A DNA stretch of 64,000 nucleotides from contig JARGXX010000109.1 of NCBI GenBank assembly GCA_030374765.1, forward strand, positions 904,838 to 968,837, given 5' to 3'. The notes beneath the pieces are model-generated. The model was not told the DNA's origin, made no database searches, and was given only the letters and a program-made list of their open reading frames with translations. Positions 55,572 through 64,000 of the stretch are shown in pieces; position 1 is the first letter of the stretch; every line of letters starts with the position of its first letter. The stretch is from Agarophyton chilense. Taxonomy: Eukaryota; Rhodophyta; Florideophyceae; Gracilariales; Gracilariaceae. The position numbers and the translations under genes were made by a program.

Positions 55572-57680
55572 CTAAATCATATCGCCAGTTGCGACTTGAG
55601 GTTCGATTGTAGACTTAGACTTCAGTATGAGCGCCAATTTGCGCTTCGCTTGAAGTCTATTGTGTGCATCTACGACTTCATTGGGCATTGAACAGATAGG
55701 TCCATCGGTCAGGGGCTTCGTAAAACCTTTGGCAAGCTCAAATGACGACATCACATCGTTTCCGTATAGATCATTAGAAATAGAAACAGCACGCACAGCT
55801 TGAAGTTCCGGAGATTTTTGAGGTTCAGCTGTGCAGAGCTTAAGAAAAATGCTGCGTATTACGCCATGCTTGCTCTCGAGAGGGTTCTTACTGTGTCGAC
55901 GTGGAGGTACGGGACGAAATGAGATGTTGTGTTCATCGAGGAACTTACGAAATTCGCCCTTCCCGAAGGCATCATCGCCCTGTACGGAGGCAGGTAGCCA
56001 GAAATGTGAAGTCCAACAGGCTTCAAAGCCAATTACTGCCTGATTCAGAGAGGTAGAACTGACTATAAATGCAGCAGAAAACCTTGTTGCGACGTCCATA
56101 CAATGAAATAAACAGACAGACTCGAGGTAGAAATGGTCAACGCAGACGATGTCATTAAACTCACGCGACATGGATGATATGGACACCTTCCGCTTAGGTT
56201 GTGGCGGGGCAGTCGCGCGACATGAGACACAGTTCTGTATCATCTGTGAAACATAGTCTGACACAGCATCGCTCCATAGTCCGTTACGTTCCAAGAGTAT
56301 TTTCATATCAGTCAGGTTAGCATGACCGCAGACATGCTTATGCACTTTGTCCACAATGGCCTTGACTTGACTCCATGGTCGGTCTTTCGACAGGTTGCCA
56401 TTGAGGCAAGAGAGAGCGGATGTGTTACATGTCTCATTACAGAAGCTTGACATAGGGAGGTAACTCAAGAAGCCTTGGTTGATCATTGTAAATTGGTCAG
56501 TCATGCCATCAGCATGAAACTGCAAAGCATTGCAGGTGATATGGAGAATGTTTGATTTCTTCGTTACATTCTTCCCGATGACCCATTGAATAGAGCCATC
56601 CAGTACGAGATGGCGAATGAGCACTTTTCGTCCGCTGTCAGATACAGCGGGAATCACAACAGATCCAAGAATAGAACGAAGAGCACTAGAATGGTCACCG
56701 ATGCCGTACTGCCAGTGCGTGTGCCCGTTAAGTGACACCGGAATAGGTTCCATCTCAGATCCGACATCATGTCCAATGTGAACTGACAACAGACGAAGCT
56801 CAACATTGCCAATGGCAGAGTACGGGGCACCGTCATCTACGAGTGGCCCAATAGCCTCGTCGTCAAGAGAGTCACATGATCCATTAGTCTCATTTGTCGA
56901 ACAGTTGTTGCTTGACAACACGGCCATATTAAAAGAAACAGTCTTTCCTTTGCCGTTTGCATTGTTATTACCGGAGCTTGATGAGCCATCACCAGATCCA
57001 ATTGACGAGCTAAACTCAGCAGCAGTATCATAACACTTCACTCCAGGTTTCAACGAACCATCAGGGTTGTGGCTGTCCTTCCAGTGTCCAAATTTATTAC
57101 AGGTGTGACAAGGATGACGTTTCAGTGCAGCATTTGAAGGACGACGAAAACCACTACTACGGCCACGTCTGAAGTGAGTCGTAGTACTTGCAGCACTGGC
57201 AGATAGTGCCGCACTAGAAGTGGTAGTCGAGGCCTTCTCACACTGTTTCACGACAGAAGCAAGTTGCTTGTACGTCACCGCTATTAGGTAATCATCATTG
57301 GAAGATTGGTCCGAGAACACAGTTCCATGAGGAGCAGCAGCTGCCAATGCAGAGACTCGTTGAGAGTGTTCGATGCTTGCGTTGCTCAAAAGCATTAAGG
57401 CAGTTATGCATTGGGGAAGTCTGGTAGTACTTGAAAAAGAGTTGAATTTCGTAACTGCGGCAGAAAAACGGGTTTCGAAGGTCTTCAACGACTCATTCTG
57501 TGAGCGACGGGTATTCAATAGAGAGTTAAATCCATCAAATGCTTCACTAATAACTGATAAAAAGTCACGTTGATAAACTGCATCAACAATCAATTTGACA
57601 CCATCTTCGCTCTCCAGCTGCTCGTTCGTCAGTTCAGCAATAAGGTCTGCAGCTTGACCATAAAGCTGTGACTTGAGCAC
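55572..57680 (-). CDS. gag-pol: gag, protease and integrase of the copia element
   Basis: This is an open frame of about 700 codons. Gag has a UBN2-like capsid region (ETRFSAAVTKFNSF) and a zinc knuckle CHTCNKFGHWKDSH whose last ligand is His instead of Cys. The protease site is LVDDGAPYSAIG (Asp-Asp-Gly). The integrase has an HHCC domain (VHKHVCGHANLTDMKILLE, then CVSC) and the DDE core: FNDIVCVDHFYLESV, VQGDDAFGKGEFRKFL and NPLESKHGVIRS. All three acidic residues are present. The start is unclear: the frame opens after a TAA with no ATG before the gag core, while an ATG at about 57735 lies in another frame upstream of a C5 run, so one indel may have cut off the start. It ends in TAG (55572-55574). 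Confidence 0.88.
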   Translation of the reverse strand: MLKSQLYGQAADLIAELTNEQLESEDGVKLIVDAVYQRDFLSVISEAFDGFNSLLNTRRSQNESLKTFETRFSAAVTKFNSFSSTTRLPQCITALMLLSNASIEHSQRVSALAAAAPHGTVFSDQSSNDDYLIAVTYKQLASVVKQCEKASTTTSSAALSASAASTTTHFRRGRSSGFRRPSNAALKRHPCHTCNKFGHWKDSHNPDGSLKPGVKCYDTAAEFSSSIGSGDGSSSSGNNNANGKGKTVSFNMAVLSSNNCSTNETNGSCDSLDDEAIGPLVDDGAPYSAIGNVELRLLSVHIGHDVGSEMEPIPVSLNGHTHWQYGIGDHSSALRSILGSVVIPAVSDSGRKVLIRHLVLDGSIQWVIGKNVTKKSNILHITCNALQFHADGMTDQFTMINQGFLSYLPMSSFCNETCNTSALSCLNGNLSKDRPWSQVKAIVDKVHKHVCGHANLTDMKILLERNGLWSDAVSDYVSQMIQNCVSCRATAPPQPKRKVSISSMSREFNDIVCVDHFYLESVCLFHCMDVATRFSAAFIVSSTSLNQAVIGFEACWTSHFWLPASVQGDDAFGKGEFRKFLDEHNISFRPVPPRRHSKNPLESKHGVIRSIFLKLCTAEPQKSPELQAVRAVSISNDLYGNDVMSSFELAKGFTKPLTDGPICSMPNEVVDAHNRLQAKRKLALILKSKSTIEPQVATGDMI

Positions 57681-57857
57681 AATAGCTTGAATTTGAGGGG
57701 GAAGCTTGTTTGAGCTGGTGTCTGGGAGAGAATCATGGTATTATTTCCAATCATACACGGCGGTCTTAAACCTTTCTTGGTTTCCTTTGCCGTCTGTCCA
57801 CGGTGGACTTTTCGAGTCCCAAGCAAACCGTGGGCGGGTTGGTAGCGAATTAGTAGG

Positions 57858-57872
57858 GACTGGGCCCATAAC
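57858..57872 (-). other. Half-tRNA-iMet primer-binding site of the copia element
   Basis: On the element strand GTTATGGGCCCAGTC starts directly after the 5' LTR. It complements the anticodon arm (CTGGGCCCATAAC) of eukaryotic initiator tRNA-Met, the internal-fragment primer known from Drosophila copia. Confidence 0.85.
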
Positions 57873-58158
57873 TAACAATGGTTAGTCTGACACACAGGAG
57901 AGACTTCAAAGAACTGAGGCTGAACACAGAAAGTCAATGTAACTCAGGCGCAAGTCCTCTCTTCAATTTACAAGCAGCTACCTACAGAGTAGACTTATAT
58001 AGTCCTCAAAGCTGAGGTTAGACAAAAGTACATACATTACAAACAACATATAAAATACAAACTGCATGGCAACCATTCACGTGATATGAATCTGGCAAAG
58101 TCACAACCATTCAAATCTTATGACTCAGAATATCCGTGTTGGTCAAACATCATCAATA
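57873..58158 (-). repeat. 5' LTR of the copia element
   Basis: Same 286 bp and the same ends as the 3' LTR. It is followed on the right by the AGTCT target copy (58159-58163). Confidence 0.93.
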
Positions 58159-58163
58159 AGTCT

Positions 58164-59021
58164 CACTCTACGTTTTCAGTAAAACTACATGATGCATTGT
58201 ACGTGGCCAAAAAAATATTTTTCTACGAATCGTTATGTGTGTGTAAAAATTTTACACACGCCACTGACCTTGTGTGTTAACAAATCGTACAACAGCTTTT
58301 GATTCTTGTTCCATTGAAAAAAGGGAAACTCTTTTCTTCCGATCTTAGAACATATTTATAGTTGTTTGATTCTCTTAGAAGTGAGAGAAAAGTATTATGC
58401 TTGCAGAAGATCTACTGTTTAGCATGTTTCTTTAATATTTTGATATTCAAGTCTGAATTTACGGTTGATGCTTTGGCTGTTGTTTCTGTTCTAAAAGCTT
58501 TTCCTGAGGCCTAAACAACAATCTCTGATTACTCAAACTCCGAAAATTTTTATCTTTCAAAATATCATTTGCGCCGAAGTCAAGAAGCTATTATACTATA
58601 CTTGTGCACCTTCTTAAAAAATAGTTTGTTATGCAGTCTGTTTAGAAATTTCAGGAAATGTGCAACGATAAAATCAACTAACGTTTTATGGAAGAAAAAC
58701 TTTATTCATTTAAGAGAAATGTGCAAAGTGCATTCAGTTCATTTCAGAAACGTGAACTAAGGGCCGTTCCTGAGTCTCTTTTTCACGAAACGAAACAATT
58801 GAAAGTGTTAGCGAGGCAGTCAGGATCCTACCCGTTGCCTTCTGATGTTTAAGGTTTCGTTCCATTTAAGGCGGCTCGCTCGTTGCTGCCTTCTTTGAAA
58901 TTGAAGTTCAAAAGGTACGCTTGCCCTTTACAAATACAATCGGTATGGGCGCTTCCGATCAGTATTTGCCGCTCGAGCGGTTCCTCAGGAACTGCTTTCG
59001 GCCCTAAATAAAGCAGTCATC
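58164..59021. other. Intergenic, no gene seen
   Basis: AT-rich sequence with short frames only (for example 58569-58760) and no motif or repeat recognised. Confidence 0.45.
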
Positions 59022-60038
59022 ATGACCGAACCAGAGCAAACACAAAACACCCCGCAAGACTGTAATATATATGAAATCCCTTCGGAACTACCAACAGCAC
59101 TACACCAACTGCATGCCCATGATATACATCAGATCCCTTCAGAACTATAAATAGCGGAAAAATAGCTACAGGCCCATAAATTGGGCAGCTCGGAGTGCAA
59201 AAAAGCCCTTGGAGTCCTAAACTTAAGTGAAGCAATCAATCCAAAAGTAGCAACGAAGCGCGAACTCATCGCGATGAAAATGGTACAAAGAGGCGCGAGC
59301 TTATATCAACTTCTTCATCTCATTGACGGCAGAACGGTCCAGAACGGTTAATCATTTCTTTCTCTTCAGTGTCTCCAGCGTAATACGGATCGAAATACAA
59401 AACCAAGAATTGGAAGCAAAGATATCAAGTTTGTAAGGGGTGCTTTTCCAACCGTATCAGACCAAAGTGTGTATGTCTCTGTATCCTTGCAGAGTTTATG
59501 TCCGGGTGAGAGCAGCAGACCTGCGTTCGAAGCCGTGGAACTCTGCAGACTTTTGCATGTTCTCGCAGATGCGCGCGTTGAGGCCACGAGAACCAAATTA
59601 ATGGAATGAACGAACAAGGAGGAGCTTGACCAGCAGATCGGAGATCCATGGTGTTAGAGAATAGCGCCATCGTTTAATGATTTCACGTTAAAACCAGAGC
59701 CTTACAAAATAATTTGCGGTGGAGTTGCGCGGATTGACATACTCATGATAAAACCTGCACTGCGCCCGCATGTGCGCGAAGGCGGAATGCTGAAGAGGAT
59801 GTTGGCGGAATTTGAAAGTACGTATGGAAAGTGCGTTTCCAGATACTAAGCCTACGGACAAGGAGATCCAGAGACTTTTACTACTTTTGCTGACGGGCGG
59901 GCTCATATCATCTACGGTTATCCCTTCTCAAAGTTGCACCCTCATTCTAAAACAGTTTGTAGCGTGTTCGATAGGAAGGGATGCGGAAAGGGAAGAAGGT
60001 GTTGCCTCCGGAGTCCGGCAGTACGAGTTTGGGTGAAA
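59022..60038 (+). pseudogene. Eroded reading frame of unknown identity
   Basis: From ATG 59022 (MTEPEQTQNTPQDCNIYEIP) a single frame gives protein-like sequence for about 1 kb in spite of at least seven in-frame stops. Examples are KALGVLNLSEAINPKVATKR, FVRGAFPTVSDQSVYVSVSL, FEAVELCRLLHVLADARVEA, MLKRMLAEFESTYGKC and AHIIYGYPFSKLHPHSKTVC. A Cys-rich end (CSVFDRKGCGKGRRC) resembles a zinc-binding segment. There is little frameshifting, so decay seems to be by point mutation. It could be a gag-like gene of another retroelement; I recognise no family. Confidence 0.45.
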
Positions 60039-60741
60039 TGATAATGTTCGCGCGCAATCGAAGCGATCAAGGCGGGAAGTTCATGTAGTTAATGTTTTTG
60101 GTATGTACGATCTTGTTTCTGCGTTAAAGTCCCAGAAGGTGACTGCTTCTGCAGACTTAGAAAAGGTGGATGTGAATGAGCAACGATTACGATTGAGCTC
60201 TGTAAGCCGCCGGAGCCTGATGCGTCTTACAGACGCCACGTGGACTGGCGGACCTCAGCTAGACTCATTTAGATTATTATTATTTTTTAATTAGTGAACT
60301 TGATTAGCTTTACTGTGCCAGGAAGATCCCAGCGCCTCGCCATTGCTATTTACTTGGCTCGAGTGATGATTCTCCCTTAGATTAAGGTAGCCACCGTTAA
60401 AATACTAAATTATCCCTTTTGGAGTATTATTTCCACGAATTGGTCTTTAAGACATCGTTTCCGTAGCTCCGACATGTACGACTACGCAGTAAACGCCATC
60501 CCATTGCTTCAAGTATTCTGGGGGGACCGCCGTCAAGGATACGAACCTTAGGACCCGCTCTACCACAATACCCCAGGTTTAGACCAGTACGCTAACACAC
60601 CAGTCCTTGCGTTACAGTGGAGCGCAAAAGACTTGAATATAAATTGCTCGATGGGCAGTCTCGATCGACGTTTTCTACCTTGGAATGACGTTTAATCCTG
60701 TGAAACAATTTGAAAGGAAGACCGCCCTGTAAAATATCGTT
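60039..60741. other. Intergenic, no gene seen
   Basis: Short frames only; no repeat or RNA gene recognised. Confidence 0.4.
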
Positions 60742-61566
60742 CTAACTTTTCCACGAGCATCTTCCATCTGTAGCCTTTCGAGAATGCGTTTGACCACACC
60801 GTTGTTTTCTTTCTACAATCTCAGTTTTGTTGTGTCGCCTTACTGGTCGCATTTTGAATCGAATGTCTCTTTCGGATAGAAACTTACAAATTTCTCTTGA
60901 GTCCATTTCATTATCTCCAGATAGGGCATTGGGAGCTGCGTGCCTATTCAGCCATTCTTTTTTAATTACGATGGTTGCTGTTCGCGATTCCCTATTACTT
61001 GTAATCACTGCCTCAGAGTAACCTGTGCCTGAATCAACTACGCGCAACACTGTGTATTTTTTACTTCTAATGTTACAGAACATATAATCAACCTGTACTT
61101 CGATATTGAAGGCTTGATTGACGCGGTTGATTGAGATCTTCTTTGTTGGCACAGGAAGATCGGAATTTGGGCAAATGGGACAATTGATCTCTAGATCCAA
61201 CTCTTTGTCTTTATATCCAGCTCGCTCGCAGAAGTTGATTATTTCGGTGGCATGACCGTGAGATAGACGCTGTAACCAAGTGGCCAGCGTTTTTGGTCGG
61301 GTTCTTTCTATTCCTGAACTCAATAATCCGCAAACAGTCGGGATGATCGCTACATGAGCTCTCAAGTCATACTCCGATGAAGACTTTAAGTAAATTCTGA
61401 GTACCCTTGGTCCGTTATTCAGAGATCTCTTGACAGTATTTGTTGGTGGTTGTGCGAAAAAGTTCGTTTGGCTGTATTGCTTCATATCACGTGAGATCGT
61501 TAGCGGTGAGTTGTCGTCGAACAGATCTAATGTAATCTCAATGTTCTTGTTGTTTGATTCCTGCAA
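60742..61566 (-). pseudogene. Retroelement integrase fragment
   Basis: This 274-codon minus-strand frame begins with MQESNNKNIEITLDLFDDNS. It has a zinc domain (RLSHGHATEIINFCERAG, then NCPIC) and a DDE core: FNIEVQVDYMFCNIRSKKY, AAPNALSGDNEMDSREICKF and KTEIVERKQRCG with the catalytic Glu. FEDN-type copia integrases have this layout, but the sequence differs strongly from the copia element at 53076-58158. No gag, reverse transcriptase or LTR is attached. The ATG at 61566 need not be a true start. Confidence 0.7.
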
Positions 61567-62173
61567 AGATATTGTTCAAGAACATGCCACATTCCTTGGA
61601 TTGGGACATTGATCTCCCCATCTGCGGCGATATTGCATCCTTGCCTTCGAGGGTCTGAATGTTATATGCAGTACTTGACTCCAAGCGTGTGGCAGAAATA
61701 ATACCTCTTGAGAAGATGGGACTCCAATGTAACGCAATGACGGGTTAAGTCAGCGTACGGGTCTCGGCCGGTGGTAGCGTGATATAGTGGGTCCTATGGT
61801 TCGAATCTTTGATGGCGGCACTCCCAGAGTACTTGGTGCAATGTGCGGCGTTTACTGGGTAATTCTACATGTTGGAGCTACGTAATCGATGGCTTGAAGA
61901 CCAAAGGGTGGAATTTATATACCTAAGGGGTTTATTTAGTATTCTAACGGTGCCTACCGTACTCTAAGAGAGAAGCGTCACTCGAGCCAAGTATATAGTA
62001 CTGGCGAGGCGCTTAGATCTCCCCCGCACTGTAATGCTAATCTATTACACTAACAAAAATAAATTAATAATCTACATGAGTCCACCGGAGGTCGACCCTT
62101 AAACGTGTCACCTGCAAGATCCTTCATGGCCCGGCGGCTTACCGGGCTCAACCGGTATCATCGCTTCTTCACA
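61567..62173 (-). repeat. LTR-like remnant left of a polypurine tract
   Basis: In minus orientation the sequence after the polypurine tract begins TGTGAAGAAGCG, as an LTR would. The region contains AT-rich promoter-like stretches (near 61915 and 62050). I could not define the far end or a second copy, so the extent is a guess. Confidence 0.3.
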
Positions 62174-62189
62174 TATCCCCCTCCTTAGG
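62174..62189 (-). other. Polypurine-tract-like sequence
   Basis: On the minus strand CCTAAGGAGGGGGATA is nearly the same as the AAGGAGGGGGATA tract of chromovirus A at 8470-8482. It is followed by TGTGAAG, comparable to the TGAAGG start of LTR-A. It suggests the end of an A-related element on the minus strand. Confidence 0.45.
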
Positions 62190-62958
62190 ATTCGACCGTC
62201 ACGGCGAAGTCTAGATGGTTTCATAACTGCTCCACGGTACGCGTGCACTTCATTTCTATCGGTACCATTGGGTACGGTGGTACGTCGCGTCGTCACCGCC
62301 TGCGGGATGCGTGAGCCGACCATTGGCACCGAAGGGAAATTAATCTGCCTAAGGATTGAAAAATGCCACGCGCCGTGAGCGCTGGCCATAGGCGATCGCC
62401 GGCGTATTCCTAGCGTCGCGTTGCCGAGGACGGTCCATTGGGTTCTTCCTTCATCTCCGTTCTTCCCTTGGCGACCCTCCGCGCTTCTTCCTCCGAGGTT
62501 CACGCCTGTCAGTCCGTTCGGGTCAACTCGCCTCAGATATGTGTCTTCAGTGGCACCAAAGAGTCCTCATGCTTGTAGGTGTTGGAGCAGCCTGCCGTAT
62601 TGTTTATGAGTTTCTACCCTATGTTCATTGTTGATCCAGCAACAATGTGAGCGTTCGTTCATTTTCGACTACCAACTATCTGAACTAGAGCCAAGTGCCT
62701 GCTCTCGTTCACTTTGGTATGGGGAGGCGTGAATCTGTAGCATAGAAAAGGGTTTTCTGGTGTCATGAATGCAGACGAATCCTTCTTTGCTAACCAACAA
62801 CATGGAATTGGTTGATACTCACTTTTAACAGATGACATAATGAGAAGGGGTCATCATCTTGATCCTGAGTGTTACAATGAAGCAAGAAACGGGTTGGCGC
62901 ATTAAAGGATGACACGCTTTATTGGTCCCCAAAATCTCGCTGTTGCTGGTCGACTCAC

Positions 62959-62966
62959 TATATAAA
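62959..62966 (+). promoter_or_regulatory. TATA box of the vWA copy
   Basis: TATATAAA is conserved from the intact gene, 117 bp before the ATG. Confidence 0.6.
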
Positions 62967-63082
62967 CCATTGAAGATAGGCCAATCAACTTCTGCACTAA
63001 CCATACAGCAACTTAAACTTGGAGTAAGGTCTACCTATAATTCAGCACCACCTACATAACTGGTCTCTTACAACAAACTAAG

Positions 63083-63865
63083 ATGTTCGCATTCTCATTT
63101 CCTTTTTTGCGTTTATCGCAGCTGCCCAGGCCGCTGTAACTGCTTTCGCAGGCACAGACTCGAATTAATGCCATTGATTCTCCTTTAATTCAGGACCCTA
63201 CCAATCTAGCGTCCGTCAATGAGGCCCCATTCAAATATCTGTTTTAACGATGGAACTGGGCGAGATGGGCCCAGCTCCAAAAGAAAATTTAAATTTCTTT
63301 TTGTTTTTTGGGGGCAATTTCGATGGGGGGGGGAAGCGGTTCTATGTCTGAGGATGAGTTCCAGCTCCAACTAGACTTCGTGAAGATCATTAAAGCTGTT
63401 CTTTCTCTCAACCCAGACTCGCAATGTGCTGTTATTCAATATGGCTCGAGACCACAGATTATATCCACACTAACTAAGTGCGTCGAAATGATCCTTCTGG
63501 ATGTACAGAGCACTCTCCAAATCCGATCACCCAGAACTTTCATTGCTCCTGGACTTGCAGGCTGCATGAGACAATTGAACAAGGTTAAGGGCGAGGCCAA
63601 TAAGATCATTCTGATGGGAGATGGTCGCAGTACCTTTGACAGTCGGGACCCCCCGCTTGATCCGCCTTCAATCGCCCAGGTTTTCCTTGCTGAACCGAAC
63701 AATGCCATTTCCGCGGTGGCTGTGAGTTTCCCGAATACAGAAATGCTGGAAGCTATCACTGGTACCCCCGACCGTGTATTTATGGTTGCCGACTGGTTCA
63801 GCGTTCTGGACGTTATCGAGGAACTTGTGGAACAAGTTTGTGGGAGTGATCAAGTCGAGTTTTAA
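63083..63865 (+). pseudogene. Damaged copy of the secreted vWA gene
   Basis: The ATG at 63083 is kept, but one base is missing straight after it, so the frame runs into a TAA after 18 codons. Insertions further on (GCTTTCGCAGG against GCTTCGCAGG) and a foreign-looking segment at about 63225-63335 with long A/T and G runs replace the coding region before the MIDAS. From SEDEFQLQLDFVKII the frame (open from 63308) is intact to the stop at 63863-63865, with changes such as KAVLSLNPDSQCAV for AGVVSLDPGSQYAA, and an identical C-terminal 120 residues. The MIDAS start reads GGSGS instead of DGSGS. Either a true pseudogene or an artefact of poor sequence near a contig end. Confidence 0.75.
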
Positions 63866-64000
63866 TTTTCTTTCTGAAGTGTTCTGATTGCTTTGCTAAT
63901 CTGTTAAAGTAATTCCTTATGTAAAGATCACTCGTTTCAATACATTTTGAAAAACTTACTGCGCTGTTTCTCTCTATTGTAATTCTCTTATGAAGATGGC

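Larger units (their letters stand above)
53076..58158 (-). mobile_element. Ty1/copia element, nearly intact and young
   Basis: The 5083-bp element on the minus strand has two 286-bp LTRs that differ at three positions by eye, a 5-bp target duplication (AGTCT), a half-tRNA primer-binding site directly after the 5' LTR and a polypurine tract before the 3' LTR. The order gag-protease-integrase-reverse transcriptase-RNase H is that of Ty1/copia. One frame runs through the whole element with only two stops. Confidence 0.95.
62533..64000 (+). repeat. Duplicated block, copy 2 (contains vWA pseudogene)
   Basis: It starts TCAGATATGTG, in line with 27141, and runs past the window end. It is near-identical over promoter and 3' half of the gene, with many one-base indels, often in homopolymers, and a scrambled segment at about 63225-63335. 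Confidence 0.92.

Noticed and set aside
59343-59372. Intron 3' splice site (pyrimidine tract plus AG)
   Set aside because: The same reading frame continues on both sides, so an intron is not needed; the feature is weak by itself.
61780-61830. tRNA-like sequence with a GGTTCGAATC box B
   Set aside because: A GTGGTAGC-like box A precedes it, but I could not fold consistent acceptor, D and anticodon stems around it.
1-64000. CRISPR arrays, bacterial operons, rRNA genes
   Set aside because: No regularly spaced repeats or rRNA sequence were seen, and the gene content is eukaryotic.

Overview
The window is eukaryotic nuclear DNA dominated by transposable elements, with a small island of short, apparently intronless host genes that have TATA boxes and encode secreted proteins. 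Intron-poor genes, Ty3/gypsy chromoviruses, copia elements and piggyBac-like transposases together suggest a red alga (a florideophyte such as Chondrus). That assignment is inference; no rRNA or organelle marker is present to confirm it.

Layout. 1-9370: the 3' nine kilobases of a decayed Ty3/gypsy chromovirus (element A), whose 3' LTR abuts a truncated, inverted LTR of a second family at 9371-9871. 9872-12101: AT-rich DNA without a recognisable gene. 12102-16794: a decayed DNA-transposon area with a DDE transposase carrying an inserted YqaJ-like nuclease domain (minus strand), a solo LTR with a perfect 5-bp target duplication, and four copies of a 24-bp near-palindrome. 17104-28418: the host gene island, with two 214-residue secreted proteins whose eight cysteines sit at identical positions, another secreted protein, a small arginine-rich secreted protein (minus strand), a polyamine-oxidase-type flavoenzyme and a secreted von Willebrand factor A protein.

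31010-51603 is a nest of elements. Remnant D (gypsy, 31010-32830) is followed by gypsy element B. B is split by a piggyBac-like transposon (about 34240-48738) and by a solo LTR (49991-50706). The piggyBac-like transposase is itself split by a solo LTR of family A (34918-35803) and by an 11.3-kb chromovirus with both LTRs (element C, 36007-47315). 53076-58158 is a young copia element on the minus strand with nearly identical 286-bp LTRs, an AGTCT target duplication and a primer-binding site matching the anticodon arm of initiator tRNA-Met. 59022-62189 holds an eroded reading frame of unknown identity, an integrase fragment and an LTR/polypurine remnant. 62533-64000 is a second, damaged copy of the vWA gene block at 27141-28550.

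The most interesting signal is a long antisense reading frame between the chromodomain end of pol and the 3' LTR in both chromoviruses A and C. The two copies look like diverged homologues in the same place and orientation, although the elements have different LTRs. This suggests a conserved extra gene carried by this lineage.
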